A stretch of DNA of 64,000 nt from Eledone cirrhosa (GCA_964016885.1 OZ024740.1:2141210-2205209), one strand, 5' to 3'. Positions 47,086 through 57,727 are shown, numbered from the stretch's first letter. Translations and numbers: made by a program. The notes: generated by a model from the letters alone, not told the origin.

Positions 47086-47637
47086 ATTGCATTTATCTAT
47101 AAACAGTGTTCCTTCTCACCAACCTTCTACCTCACACTGTTACTACTTTCTCCTCCCATCATAACTCTTCTCTTTCTCTCTCTTTCCCTCTCTCCCCTCG
47201 ATCTCATCAAAACTTCCCTTACTCATCTTTACCCTTCGTCTGTCACATATATACCACTACAATAATAATGTGACTAGCTGACCCTGTGGAAATTACAGTC
47301 ATTGGCAACTAAAACACTATAATTTCTGTAACACACATTTATTATTTTGTCATTATATCATTTGAATTATCAGACCCTAAATTGCCATTATCATAATCCA
47401 TACAATTAATCTAATACTTCTTTATTTTTTAATTAATAGTTTTTTTTTTGTTTCCTCTTGTTTATTTGGATTAACGTAACAAAACACTTGGCTCTATACA
47501 CAATGATGCCTCAGGGATCACTGACCTAGGATTACCCCCAGTCCTATCAAGCAAGAAGAAGACCCTAATAAAAACATCAATTAAACTCCTCGCCCTACAG
47601 AATTTAACATAGAAATGTTCATGACTAAACACTGTAA
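47086..47637. other. No gene or repeat family recognised
   Basis: Pyrimidine-rich near 47110-47240 (CTCTTTCTCTCTCTTTCCCT), otherwise AT-rich. Confidence 0.4.
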
Positions 47638-47960
47638 ATCTCTTCTTCTTCTCCCACTTATTCCTGAGAGGGTCATGGGGGCAGAGTCCTCAAACACTCC
47701 TTCCAGTGGGTCGTGTAAGAAGCAACTGTCTCCAATTGATTCGGCTAGATCCCCAAACAAGACCAGCCAAGCTCATGAATGTTATCCAACCATCTTGCTC
47801 AGGGTCTACCTCTGGGTCTCCTGCCAGTTGGTTTTGCCTGTAAAATCTATCCAGTAATTCTTTCCTGAGATACTCTAACCACATGCCCATAGTTGTGATC
47901 TCTCAATTCAGAGAAGTAGCAGCTCTACCTGGAGTGACTCTCTCATCTCTGAGCTACACA
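47638..47960 (-). pseudogene. Non-LTR retrotransposon C-terminal relic, second copy
   Basis: The minus strand encodes, with frame breaks, GHVVRVSQERI..., PTGRRPRGRP, a tryptophan-rich stretch with a GxEPNQLE-like run, and WKECLRTLPP-like sequence. It is related in order to 36380-36590 but longer toward the N-terminal side. It belongs to a different LINE family from the PHD-finger elements because the basic GRPRGRP motif is followed by a much longer conserved tail. Confidence 0.5.
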
Positions 47961-48239
47961 CTCTATTTTGTCTGTAAATCTCTATCTTATTAAATGTGTT
48001 TTATTGTCATTTAATAAGTTAATCTAACTGGAAACTGGGTTCTTTGTAAAAGGTTCTCTTTAGCAGACAACTGTTTAGCAGACACTAAAGCGCTTACATT
48101 AAATAATTAATGATTAAATTCAATTATATATTAGTTTTAAAAAAGTAAACTAGAGTCTTTGCATTCCTGCATCTTACCACAGCCACCACAATCATCAGCT
48201 GCAGACTTCATTATGTCATGTGTGTGTGCATTGGTGTCA

Positions 48240-48345
48240 GTAATATTCTTTAAGTAAATATCATTCTCTTTCTTCTCCCTCATAACATTACTATTCCCCA
48301 TCTCATGAACACTCAAGTAAATATCATTCTCTTTCTTCTGCTTGA
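48240..48345. repeat. Local ~66-bp duplication
   Basis: AAGTAAATATCATTCTCTTT then CTTCT occurs at about 48252 and 48315, with decayed further units up to 48440. Non-coding. Confidence 0.65.
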
Positions 48346-48699
48346 TAATGTTACTACTTCTCCCTCCCATCAATATGCAATTAAATGATCTTCTAATTCT
48401 TCTGCCTCATAACACTACTACTCACCCTTCCATCAACATTCTTCTCTCTCTCTTTCTTCTTCCTGACACCGTTTCCACCTCCTCATCAAAAACTTTGTCT
48501 CTCTTTTTAACCCTTCCTCCATCCGTGTCACATACGTACAAGCATAATAATTGTATTGATATTGGCCTTCTCCACATAATCGAAATTATACTTTATATAC
48601 TGCTACACTTATTATATATACTTACAAATCAATATTCAATACATATATATTGTATATATATAGAGAGAGAGAAAGAAATGGAGAAAGACATATATATAC

Positions 48700-48968
48700 A
48701 TATCATCATCATCATCATCATCGTTTTACGTCTGCTTTTCCCTGCTTGCAAGGGTGGGACGGGAACTGATTTTGGCTTGATTTCTACAGCTGGATGCCCT
48801 TCCTAACACCAACCTCATTTACAGTGAGTGCTGGGTGCTTTTTGCTGTGGCACCACCACAACCACTTTGCAGTGGAATGATAGGGACCGCAGTCCCTATC
48901 ATCTCATTTCTACAGCTGAGTAAACTGGAGCAATGTGAAATAAAGTGTCTTGCTCAAGGAAACAAGTC
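48700..48968 (-). mobile_element. tRNA-derived SINE, type B, head lost
   Basis: Tail CATCATCATCGTTTTACGTC, TTTTCCCTGCTTGCAAGGGT and body up to GTCTTGCTCAAGGAAACAAG. The head is replaced by a short inverted piece of the body (CACTTTATTTCACATTGCTC at 48966-48985). Confidence 0.88.
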
Positions 48969-49082
48969 ACTTTATTTCACATTGCTCCAGTTTACTGGAG
49001 CAATGTGTGTGTGTGTGTGCATGGATCTATATTTACATGTACTGTTTAATAACCAGGGCTGCTGGCTTATGACTTATGGAAG

Positions 49083-49517
49083 GATATAGACAGACAGACA
49101 GACAGGTAGATAAACTGACAGACAGACAGACAGAGAGATAAACAGACAGAGAGATAAACAGACAGACAGACAGACAGAGAGATAAACAAACAGACAGAGA
49201 GATAAACAGACAGAGAGATAAACAGACAGACAGACAGACAGAGAGATAAACAAACAGACAGAGAGATAAACAGACAGACAGACAGACAGAGAGATAAACA
49301 AACAGACAGAGAGATAAACAGACAGACAGAGAGACAGACAGAGATAAACAGACAGACAGACAGACAGAGATAAACAGACAGACAGAGAGGGAGACAGACA
49401 GACAGACAGACAGAGAGATAAACAAACAGACAGAGAGATAAACAGACAGACAGACAGACAGAGAGATAAACAGACAGACAGAGAGGGAGACAGACAGACA
49501 GACAGAGAGGGAGACAG
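49083..49517. repeat. (GACA)n array with GAGAGATAAACA interruptions
   Basis: About 435 bp of CAGACAGACAGACAGAGAGA-type sequence on the + strand, nearly free of T. The long Cys/Leu/Ser/Val ORFs on the minus strand (CLSVCLSV) are translations of it. Confidence 0.97.
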
Positions 49518-49676
49518 TGAAATATAGATATAACTGGAAAATACATTTTTTTCTTTTTTTTTCTTTCTGCATGGGATTTTAAAAAGTAAAAGCTTAGAAA
49601 TGGAACTGTGGCCCCATAGTACAACAGATGTAGAGAGAAGACAATCACTATAGGATTATTATTATTATTATTATTG

Positions 49677-49845
49677 AGGGCAGTGGGTTGGCAGTATCGG
49701 TAGAGAGTCAAATCACGCCAAGGTTAGCTTTGCTTTTCATCCTTATGGGGTCGATAAAATAAAGTACCAGTAACACACTGGAGTCAATTTAATTGACTTT
49801 CCCCTCCCCAAAATTGTTGGCCTTGTGTCTAAATCAGAAACTATT
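49677..49845 (+). mobile_element. Type A SINE (internal deletion)
   Basis: GGCAGTGGGTTGGCAGTATC, then directly AATCACGCCAAGGTTAGCTT, GGGTCGATAAAATAAAGTAC, ending TTGGCCTTGTGTCTAAATCA and (ATT)n. The middle of the tRNA-like head is lost. Confidence 0.85.
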
Positions 49846-49856
49846 ATTATTATTCA

Positions 49857-50060
49857 TTAAGGGCTTGAATTGGCAGTATCGGTAGAGAGTCGAACGCCAT
49901 GCTTTCCAGCATAGTTACCTCCCTTTACGGTCTGAGTTCAAATCCCGTCAAGATTATTTTATCGACCCTGTAAGGATGAAAGGTAAAGTTAAAGTACCAG
50001 TAATGTCCTGGGTAATTGCTGGCCTTGTGCCAAAAGTAGAAACAATTATTATTTATAATG
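49857..50060 (+). mobile_element. Type A SINE
   Basis: TTGGCAGTATCGGTAGAGAG head, TGAGTTCAAATCCCGTC B box, GCCTTGTGCCAAAAGTAGAA end and (ATT)n tail. The GTCGATAAA block appears inverted (TTTTATCGACCCTGTAAGGA), suggesting an internal rearrangement. Confidence 0.85.
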
Positions 50061-50089
50061 ATAATAGAAATGGATTAGAAGTGTTAAAA

Positions 50090-50262
50090 TGGACAAAATT
50101 ATTGCAGTATTTGTTCTGGTTCTTTACATTCTGGGTTCAAATCCCAGTGAGGTCAATGTTGCCTTCTAAGGTCAGAGGTCAGTCAAGTATTGGTGAAGTA
50201 CTGCGATATAATCAACTTTGCCCTTCAACCAAATTACCAGCTTTTTGTGTAAATTAGAAAAT
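50090..50262 (+). mobile_element. Type A SINE, decayed
   Basis: TTTACATTCTGGGTTCAAAT (B-box region), CAAGTATTGG and a final TTGTGTAAATTAGAAA. Head absent. Confidence 0.6.
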
Positions 50263-50265
50263 AGC

Positions 50266-50490
50266 AGTGGAATGGCAGAATCGGTAGAGCATCAAACAAA
50301 TGTTGAGCTGTATTTGTTCTGGCACTTTACGTTATGGGTTCAAATCCATACAAGGGCCACTTTAATTTTCATCCTTCCGAGGTCGATAAAATAAAGTACC
50401 AGTCGATTTAATTGAACCCCCCCCCCCCCCCCACCACCACCACCACCACCACCAAAATTGTTGGCCTTGTGTATAAATCAGAAACCATTT
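50266..50490 (+). mobile_element. Type A SINE with internal (C)n(CAC)n expansion
   Basis: GCAGTGGAATGGCAGAATCG head, TGGGTTCAAATCCATACAAG, GAGGTCGATAAAATAAAGTA, a 16-C run followed by (CAC)n at 50417-50455, then TTGTTGGCCTTGTGTATAAA. Confidence 0.85.
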
Positions 50491-50491
50491 A

Positions 50492-50700
50492 AGGCAGTGG
50501 ATTGACAGTATCGGTAGAGCATCAGACACCATGCTTTGCAGCATAGAGTTATGACCCTTTACATTCCGATTCAAATCCACGAAGGTTAGCTTTGCTTTTC
50601 ACACTTCCAAGGTCGATAAAATAATGTACCAGTAAAATACTATGGTCGATTCAATCAACTTGCTGGCCTTGTGCCAAAATTATTATTATTATTGTTATTA
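50492..50700 (+). mobile_element. Type A SINE with (ATT)n tail
   Basis: GGCAGTGGATTGACAGTATC, GGTAGAGCATCAGACACCAT, GATTCAAATCC, GGTCGATAAAATAATGTACC and GCCTTGTGCCAAAATTATTA. Fifth copy in a head-to-tail cluster. Confidence 0.88.
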
Positions 50701-51047
50701 TTGGCAACATGACCCTCCCAAAGTTATTATGATAGTTTTATTAATAATATTTTCTAATAAACTCAACAGGTTTAAATCCTATTTACTATTATATTACAAT
50801 GAGATTCAACAATATGCTAATTTTGTTTTCATTCAATCAGAAAATTATGAAAGACAAAGAAAATAATCACACTAAGATGGAATATGGTTATAATAAAATT
50901 TTGGTTGAAATTCTGTTATAATACCTATTTAATCATCTCTTGTATTTTCTTGTGTCAAATAAAATATTTGAGACAGTAATTTACTTGTTATTTCTGCTAA
51001 CTAAATTACAGCTGTATATATTTACTCTTAGACTGTTGAATTATATT
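50701..51047. other. AT-rich spacer, no gene
   Basis: Nothing recognised on either strand. Confidence 0.5.
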
Positions 51048-51190
51048 GTCCCATGTGCACTGGAGCTAGTGGTATCGACCTTAAAACCCTGAAACCATGA
51101 GGACCTCGAGCAGTCAACTGATGAGAACGGACTGTCCTGCGTTTTTTCTCTTGTCTTCACCCACCATTTATTTTATTCATTTCGTATTAT
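51048..51190 (+). repeat. Dispersed repeat, copy 2 (GTCCCATGTGCACTGG family)
   Basis: Same order as 37527-37675, better preserved: GGTATCGACCTTAAAACCCT and GAGAACGGACTGTCCTGCGT. Family unknown. Confidence 0.55.
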
Positions 51191-51454
51191 CTTAGCCATG
51201 TGGGAAACTTTTTCAAATTGATGTGTGTGTATGTCATGTTGATGGATGTGAGAAAGAGTACTCAATACCAAAGGAGGAGGAATGAAGCAGCCAAATGTCT
51301 TCTAGATATTTACTTCCTCCTGTGTATATGCAAAGGCAGGTCTGCTGTACAGGAGACCAGAGGTTGCGATCCTGTGTCATCACCTTTGAAAAGTTTAATG
51401 CTGCAAATTGGGCTTCTACCACTTCATCTTCCTCTTCCATGGTTTATATATATA

Positions 51455-51665
51455 TATGATGATGATGATGATGTCAATTGACTTTAGTCAAATTGGACCG
51501 AGGAAATAATGTTTCCGTTGGTCTTTCCAATTGCTAATACTTTCTATCGGTCGCAACTCCAGGTAGAAGGAGCAAAGTGAAATAAAGTGTCTTGCTCAAG
51601 GACATAACACATCACCTGGTCCGGGAATTGAACTGACAATCTCACGATTGCGAATCCAATTTGTA
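51455..51665 (-). mobile_element. SINE related to type B with different body
   Basis: On the minus strand the head ATTGGATTCGCAATCGTGAG and TCAGTTCAATTCCCGGACCA (B box) lead to GATGTGTTATGTCCTTGAGC-AAGACACTTTATTTCAC. The remainder (TAGCAATTGGAAAGACCAAC ... GACTAAAGTCAATTGACATC) is unlike the standard type B tail. It ends in (ATC)n on the minus strand. Confidence 0.75.
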
Positions 51666-53035
51666 TAAGAGATATTTAATTTGTTGGAAATCCAACAAAT
51701 ATAAATGTTTACAACTGATTCAAAGCACTCAACAGATTTCTGGAGTAAGTATTCAATTGATATTAAATAAATGGAAACTATATTTATAAAACCATATTTA
51801 TTCAATTATATATATTTCAAGGGTGCCAAAAATGTTGGTATGCTATCATCAGATGAAATACAAAATGTTTTATAAATATTTGACATGACCAAGGATGAGA
51901 TACCTTAACGGTTCAAGTTATCCCTGGAAAGGGAAGGGAAGAGAGAAGAAAAGTCAGATATTTAAAATTATTAATATGAATATGCAAATGAAGTGTATAT
52001 TAAAGGACTGAAAAAAAATGTTATTTTAGACGCTATGGAAAATTTAAATATTTATGATAAGGAAGGAAGAGAAAGAGAAAAGAATAAAGTTAATTGGGGG
52101 GGGGGGGGGTTACCTATATTATGAGTTATAAAATTATATGAAGAATTATGGTTGTAAATATTTTTATCTTATTAGATTAGGATAGGTTATATGTATATAA
52201 ATATCTCTATATATATTAATAAGTTGTGTATGCATTGATTGTTTATATAAACAAATATGAGTTACGAAGGATGTTGAAAATTTTATTTTCAAGTTGTGAG
52301 ATTAGAATAATTTGTGGATTCAAAAATTTTCAACATTGAGAATGTTTTCAGAATATTGTTTATTTAACGAAGCTATATAAATTATCAAACTAAAATTGTT
52401 AAAGAAGAAAGAAAAAGGAAAAGGAAGACCACTCTAGTGTTGGTGTTAGGAAAGGCATCCACTTAGAGAAACTATGCCAAACAAAACATCGAGAGGACTC
52501 TTCAGTTGTGTCAAGGACATTACAACTTTCCTAGTACGAGTACTATGAGAAAAATATCTGGTACGCTCAGTAAAGTGGTGATAGGAATGGCATCCAAAAC
52601 AAAGTATATCTTTTTTCTCTCTCCTTCCAAAAAGAGTCAGAGGCCCTAAAAAGAGGTCATAGTAAGTTGCTCTTCTTTCACTAAACAGCGAAAAATAACA
52701 ACAACAGATTATTGATATCTAGAAATATGTCAAACAATGTAATTATGAAAGTATTAAATAAATTAGTGGAACCAAGTTAAGACAAAATCTGTCCTACTTA
52801 AACAGCAAAATATAAAACATGGCGCCGTGCTCTCTTCTTTTAGCTTTTCTTGGTTTTTAAATTACAATTTAATAAGTAATTCTTTCAAGTGTATCAAAAC
52901 AACTAATTTACTTCACTTTAACTAATTATACAGAATCTATCCATCCATGGGTGATTGTATCTATTTACACATAGTCCACTGTCACAGAAACTTACTGATT
53001 AGTTCCAACACAACATACCGTTATGTGGAACTATA
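51666..53035. other. Non-coding stretch; poly-G at 52097, decayed repeat at 52435-52530
   Basis: GGGGGGGGGGGGG follows GTTAATT near 52097-52110. TGGTGTTAGGAAAGGCATCC at 52441-52460 echoes the LINE 3' UTR core but the flanks do not match. No exon was found. Confidence 0.45.
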
Positions 53036-53039
53036 GAGT

Positions 53040-53157
53040 GTGGGGAGACATTAATGTGGGGGGGGGCATTAGTGGGGGGGGAGACATTAGTGGGGGGAGA
53101 CATTAGTGGGGGTGTGGGGAGACATTAGTGGGGGGTGGGGAGACATTAGTGGGGATA
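53040..53157. repeat. G-rich minisatellite (GGGGAGACATTAGTGG)
   Basis: GGGGAGACATTAGTGGGG repeats about six times with variable spacer Gs. Confidence 0.9.
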
Positions 53158-53431
53158 TATAGTTGTCTGTATGTGTTTGTAGTATGTGTGTATAGTGTTT
53201 GTGTGTATGTATTTGTGTATGTGTGTGTATGTCTGTATGTTATATGTATGTCTGTATATAGTTGTGTGTATGTGTTTGTGTATGTCTGTATTAGTGTATG
53301 TGTATGTTTGTGTGTATGTCTGTATTAGTGTATGTGTATGTTTGTTTGTGTGTATGCAGTATGTGTATAAAAGTGTGTATGTGTATGCATTTGAACATAT
53401 GTAGTGTGTAAGTATGTGTAAGTATGTGTGT
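53158..53431. repeat. Degenerate (TATG/TG)n microsatellite
   Basis: GTATGTGTTTGTGTATGTCTG-type units. The cysteine/valine ORFs here are artefacts. Confidence 0.9.
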
Positions 53432-53548
53432 CATCATCATTGTTTAACGTCCATCTTCCACGCTAGCATGGGTTTGGACGGGAGTTTTCCCACTTGAGGC
53501 AACATTGGTTGTCTTGCTCAGGACTGTCTGGCAGGTTTTCTATGGCCG
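53432..53548 (-). mobile_element. LINE 3'-tail fragment inside TG repeats
   Basis: CATCATCATTGTTTAACGTC, CATCTTCCACGCTAGCATGG and TCAGGACTGTCTGGCAGG. It splits the TG-rich tract in two. Confidence 0.85.
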
Positions 53549-53569
53549 TGTATGTGTATGCATGTGTGT

Positions 53570-54035
53570 AAGTGTGTGTATGTGTGAGACTAGTAGTGTG
53601 GTACAACGATATATGTGTAAGTGTGTGTGAGACTAGTAGTGTGGTACAACGATATATGTGTAAGTGTGTGTGTGACTAGTAGTGTGGTACAATGATATAT
53701 GTGTAAGTGTGTGTGTGACTAGTAGTGTGGTACAACGATATATGTGTAAGTGTGTGTGTGACTAGTAGTGTGGTACAACGATATATGTGTAAGTGTGTGT
53801 GAGACTAGTAGTGTGGTAAAACGATATATGTGTAAGTGTGTGTGTGACTAGTAGTGTGGTACAACGATATATGTGTAAGTGTGTGTGTGTGACTAGTAGT
53901 GTGGTACAACGATATATGTGTAAGTGTGTGTGTGACTAGTAGTGTGGTACAACGATATATGTGTAAGTGTGTGTGTGTATGTATGGTACAACGATATATG
54001 TGTAAGTGTGTGTGTGTATGTATGGTACAACGATA
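53570..54035. repeat. 43-bp minisatellite, ~10 copies
   Basis: The unit GATATATGTGTAAGTGTGTG-TGTGACTAGTAGTGTGGTAC-AAC recurs every 43 bp (for example 53608, 53651, 53694). The last copies lose the ACTAGTAGTG block. The palindrome ACTAGT lies in every full unit. Confidence 0.95.
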
Positions 54036-54044
54036 TATGCAACC

Positions 54045-54215
54045 CTGTAAATTGGTTGGTGAAAGGCATCCAGCTGTAGAACCCATGCCAAAAACAGGAG
54101 CATGAGTAATCAAGACATGGCTCCCATCTGGGACGACTCTACCTTTAATGATTCAACTAACCCATGGTGGGATAGACAAAACACAGACATTAAATCAGGA
54201 TGATGATGGTGATAA
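54045..54215 (+). mobile_element. Decayed LINE/SINE 3' tail
   Basis: TTGGTTGGTGAAAGGCATCC, AGCTGTAGAACCCATGCC and ACAGACATTAAATCAGGATG, then GATGATG-like tail. Heavily diverged. Confidence 0.55.
54144..54149 (-). terminator. Possible poly(A) signal ATTAAA for the HACD gene
   Basis: The minus strand reads ATTAAA about 340 nt after the HACD stop codon. It is the nearest reasonable candidate, but no downstream element confirms it. Confidence 0.25.
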
Positions 54216-54267
54216 TGATGTGAGTGGTTGTGTGTGTGATAGTGTATGTTATGTGCGATTAAGAAAG

Positions 54268-54301
54268 GTGTGTGTGTGTGTGTGTGTGTGTGCGTGTACG
54301 T

Positions 54302-54335
<34 letters not shown>
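54268..54335. repeat. (TG)n microsatellite
   Basis: Two TG tracts separated by CGTGTACGTACG. A reverse-orientation (CA)n lies at 54648-54692. Confidence 0.95.
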
Positions 54336-54338
<3 letters not shown>

Positions 54339-54405
54339 GACACCAAATCTCCATTCAGTCTGACCAAAACACAATCCTCTGGTTGGTTTAGATTTTAACA
54401 AAATA

Positions 54406-54435
54406 CAACATTGAAATACCATTATTTCAATGTTG
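54406..54435 (-). other. 13-bp perfect hairpin in the HACD 3' UTR
   Basis: CAACATTGAAATA, CCAT, TATTTCAATGTTG: exact 13-bp stem with a 4-nt loop, 50-80 nt after the HACD stop. It would form in the mRNA 3' UTR. Confidence 0.8.
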
Positions 54436-54472
54436 TTGTTGTTGTTGTTGTTGTTATGGTGGTGGTGGTAGG
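54436..54472. repeat. (GTT)n and (GGT)n microsatellite
   Basis: TTGTTGTTGTTGTTGTTGTT then ATGGTGGTGGTGG, at the start of the HACD 3' UTR. Confidence 0.9.
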
Positions 54473-54485
54473 TTTGCGCCATCTT

Positions 54486-54583
54486 TTAATCCTTCTTCTT
54501 GGCCATTTCTGCTTTCTTCTTGGCCATCATGACAAGAACTCTTCGGCGCTGAGACAACATACGGCTAAAGAGTTGAGGGAAAA
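54486..54583 (-). CDS. HACD gene, last coding exon
   Basis: The minus strand has the intron end TTTCTTTTACTTTTTGCAG, then 98 nt. Two bases (TT) complete the Ile codon begun in the previous exon, and 31 codons and TAA follow. The peptide FPQLFSRMLSQRRRVLVMMA followed by KKKAEMAKKKD matches the HACD/PTPLA C-terminus. In that family the end of the last membrane segment (SYIPIFPQLY) runs into a cytosolic QRRK tail. The final KKKD fits the KKXX ER-retrieval signal expected for this ER membrane enzyme of the very-long-chain fatty acid elongation cycle. The 3' UTR begins with simple CAA/CCA repeats. Confidence 0.93.
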
Positions 54584-54708
54584 CTGCAAAAAGTAAAAGA
54601 AACCCCAAAATTATATTAACGTAAGAGTATATATACACGCGCATGCGCACACACACACACACGCAAACACACACACAGACACACACACACATATGTGTGT
54701 GTGTATAT

Positions 54709-54968
54709 ATAATTAGAATGAGGAAAATGTGAAGTTTTAGATGTTAAAGAGTCCTTCATTAATAAGGCTATGATACATATTTCAAAGGTGATCAGAGTCA
54801 CTTATGTAACCATTATCGTGACCTCATCAGACAGCAACATTGAGGACAAAGATCACATTGCCAAGGCAATCCAAGACAATGAACAAAAAATTATGTTTTG
54901 TTGGGATTGTCCATTCCCTTGTGAGCTTCTGTACACCTCCACTTCACATTTTCCTCATTCTAATTATA
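54709..54968. mobile_element. 258-bp MITE with perfect 25-bp TIRs
   Basis: AATTAGAATGAGGAAAATGT-GAAGT at 54711-54735 is the exact reverse complement of 54941-54965. Both ends sit in TATA, consistent with TA target duplication (Tc1/mariner type). The interior has an open stretch but no transposase motif. It lies in the last intron of HACD, 125 bp upstream of the last exon. Confidence 0.85.
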
Positions 54969-55029
54969 CTCCGTCATTATTTTGAAGAAGTAACATGACA
55001 TTACCGTAAGTATATATATATATAGAAAT

Positions 55030-57385
55030 ATATATAAAGTGGCCAGGAGGGAAGCTAGGAGACAAGTGTACTTCGCAAGAAGGGAAGCAGAGGAAAGAAA
55101 GTTCAAGCATGTTCTACAACGCGAGGACCAAAAACGTGAGGTGTTCAGGATTGCTAGGCAATGTGTCAAGGAAAACCGTGATATTGTCGGGGAGAAGTGT
55201 GTCCTTAATGATGATGGTATACTTGACATCACTGACGCTGATAAGAAGGTAGCTTGGAAGTGTCACTACGAAAGGCTACTAAATGAGGAGAATAAATGGG
55301 AGAAAGACAGTCTACCCCACATCGACCCAATAGAGGGACCAGCAGTGCTAGTTGTAGGTAGTATAATAAGTAAGGCAATCAAAGATATGTAGACGGGTAA
55401 GGCAGCTGGGCCTTCGGAAATAGTTGCTGAAATGGTGAAAGCATCTGGAACGGTGGGACACACTATGGTCACCCGGATAGTAAACCAAGTCATACAGAAT
55501 GGGGCCGTTCCGAAGGACTGGCGTAGCAGCATCATCATTAACTGCTACAAGAGTAAAGGAGATGCTCTTGATAGGGGTAACTATAGAGGCATTAAACACA
55601 TTATCACAGAAAAAGTAATAGCGCAACTAATCAGAGAGAGAATTGATCTAGATGAAATGCAGTTCGGGTTTGTGTCAGGTAAAAGTACCACAGACGCTCT
55701 TTTCATTGTACGACAACTACAGGAGAAGTACCTAGCTAAAAGTAAACCCCTATACTTAGTTTTGTTGACTTGGAGAAAGCCTTTGACAGAGACCCCGCTC
55801 CATTATCTGGTGGGCGTTTAGAAAACTAGGTGTTGATGAATGGCTTGTGAGAGTTATACAAGCCATGTATAAAGAAACAGTCAGCAAGGTTAGAATTAAC
55901 AATGAATATAGTGAAGAGTTTAGCGTAAAAGTTGGTGTTCATCAGGGCTCCGTTCTTAGCCCCCTACTATTTATTATTGCCCTTCAGGCTATAACAGAAG
56001 AGTTCAAGACCGGCTGCTCATGGGAACTCCTATATGCAGATGGTCTAACGCTCATAGCTGAATCAATGGCTAAACTAGAGAAGAAATTCCAAACATGGAA
56101 GCATGGCCTAGAATCAAAAGGCCTTAAAGTTAACTTGTCTAAGACTAAAGTTCTAGTTTGTAGGAAGGAAAATAGGGCACCAGTCCCATCTGGGAAATGG
56201 CCATGCTCAGTGTGTAGGAAAGGAGTAGGCAGAAACTCCATTTTATGTCCCAAATGCAAAGTATGGGTGCATAAAAGATGTAGTGGGATCACAGGTAAGC
56301 TAACTAAGAATATAGATTTTATATGTGGCCGGTGCTCTGGTGCAATAAGTAGCAGCAAGTGCCCACAGAATACTAGCTCATTCCATTGCACAGATGGTTC
56401 TATAAAAATAGTTGACACCTTCCGTTACCTGGGTGACAAAATCAGCAGTGGGGGAGGGTGCTCTGAAAGTACAGTAGCTAGAGTCAGAACTGGTTGGAAA
56501 AAGTTCAGAGAGCTTATACCACTATTAGCTGCTAAAGGGTTCTCCCTAAAAATGAAAAGCAGGTTGTATGATGCCTGCATACGAACAGCAATGTTGCATG
56601 GCAGTGAGACCTGGGCATTGTGTGCAGAGGATATACGCAGACTAGAGAGGAACGAAGCTTGCATGCTCCGCTGGATGTGTAACAGTAATATACGTGAACG
56701 GCAAAGCATAAACGAACTAAGGAAAAAATTAGAAATAAGAGGGATCAGATGTTGTTTACTCGAGAGAAGGCTACGTTGATATGGACACGTGATGTGCATG
56801 AAAGTCGATAGCTGTATAACAAAGTGCAGGGCAATAAAGATAGACGGTAGCCACGGAATAGGCAGACCTAGAAAAACCTGGGACGAGCTGATAAACTCCG
56901 ACCTCACACACTTACACCTCTCCAAGACAATGTCACTGGACCGAGACCTTTGGCGGTACTCAGTAACAGAGAAGACCCGCCTTACCTAAATATATAGTAA
57001 AACCTACTCCAGCCAGTAGGCATCTCTAACAAAATACACCACGTCCCACCACCACCACCCCCACCCCATCCACACCACCCCGTTCTATGTAAAGTTATGG
57101 TGGTGCCGCGCCATCGAGGCCGAAACAAATGAGATCGTGTAGGTGTCACGACAAAAAAACACACAGTCCACGCTGTAATGTGGCCGTGTAGGCAACACGG
57201 TAAAAACCTCCCAGACCCACACTGTAAATGTGGTTGGTGTTAGGAAGGGCATCCAACTGTAGAAAACCTGCCAGACAGTCCTATGCGAGCAAGACAATCA
57301 CTCTTGCCTCAAGTGGGACTACCCCCGTCCAAACCCATGCAAGCGTGGAACACGGACATTAAACGTTGATGATGATGATGATGAT
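55030..57385 (+). mobile_element. RTE-like LINE copy 2 (5' truncated), (GAT)n tail, in HACD intron
   Basis: It begins in the RT ORF (VARREARRQVYFARREAEER) directly after a TA microsatellite. It runs through a 3' UTR with a CCACC-rich stretch at about 57040-57080, and ends ACATTAAACGTTGATGATGA. It is in antisense orientation to the HACD gene. Truncation is ~70 codons deeper than in copy 1. Confidence 0.9.
55033..56989 (+). pseudogene. Reverse transcriptase + C4HC3 finger, LINE copy 2
   Basis: The homologous frame is interrupted by a TAG near 55390, an in-frame 15-bp deletion near 55600, and frameshifts around 55765-55800 that destroy motif A (the LEKAFDR region). A stop before 55847 and another near 56780 follow. 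Motif B is intact (GVHQGSVLSPLLF), but the catalytic YADD is YADG, so the active site is lost. The zinc finger CSVCRKGVGRNSILCPKC with KVWVHKRC and CGRC is fully preserved, as are TFRYLGD, GSETWALC and GRPRKTWDELINSDL. Confidence 0.92.
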
Positions 57386-57425
57386 ATATGTATATATATA
57401 TGTATATATATATGTATATAAATTT
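57366..57425. repeat. (GAT)n then (TA/TATG)n
   Basis: The LINE tail merges into TATATGTATATATA sequence. Confidence 0.85.
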
Positions 57426-57485
57426 AAAAAATACAAAATGTTTCGCTCTACATGGCTGAATACATTAAATGTAATCCGAGTTAAA

Positions 57486-57726
57486 TGTAATCTGAGTTTT
57501 TCGAATATTAATAAAAACATTCGATTCGTTTGCAATTATGCAAACAAGCCTCATGTTTAAGCCATGTCAGTAGAATGAACCCTTCATTCTTGCTCGTGTT
57601 CACATGCCAACACAAGAGCAAGAATGAAGGGTTCATTCTACTGACATGGTTTTAAAAATGAAGCTTGTTTGCATAATTGCAAACGAATCGAATGTAATTA
57701 TTAATATTCGAAAAACTCAGATTACA
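57486..57726. mobile_element. Long hairpin element (~115-bp arms, 8-nt loop)
   Basis: Arm 57486-57600 and arm 57609-57726 are ~94% matching reverse complements. Outer ends: TGTAATCTGAGTTTTTCGAA. The loop is CACATGCC. It lies between a LINE and a SINE in the last HACD intron. No coding content. Confidence 0.9.
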
Positions 57727-57727
57727 T

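Noticed and set aside
46855..47092. His/Thr ORFs near the TG microsatellite
   Set aside because: They are translations of (CA)n.
49067..49711. Cys/Leu/Ser/Val ORFs (CLSVCLSV)
   Set aside because: Translation of the (GACA)n array.
51234..51440. 68-codon minus-strand ORF starting MEEEDEVVEAQF
   Set aside because: Acidic start looks protein-like, but there are no splice signals, no motif and nothing around to support it.
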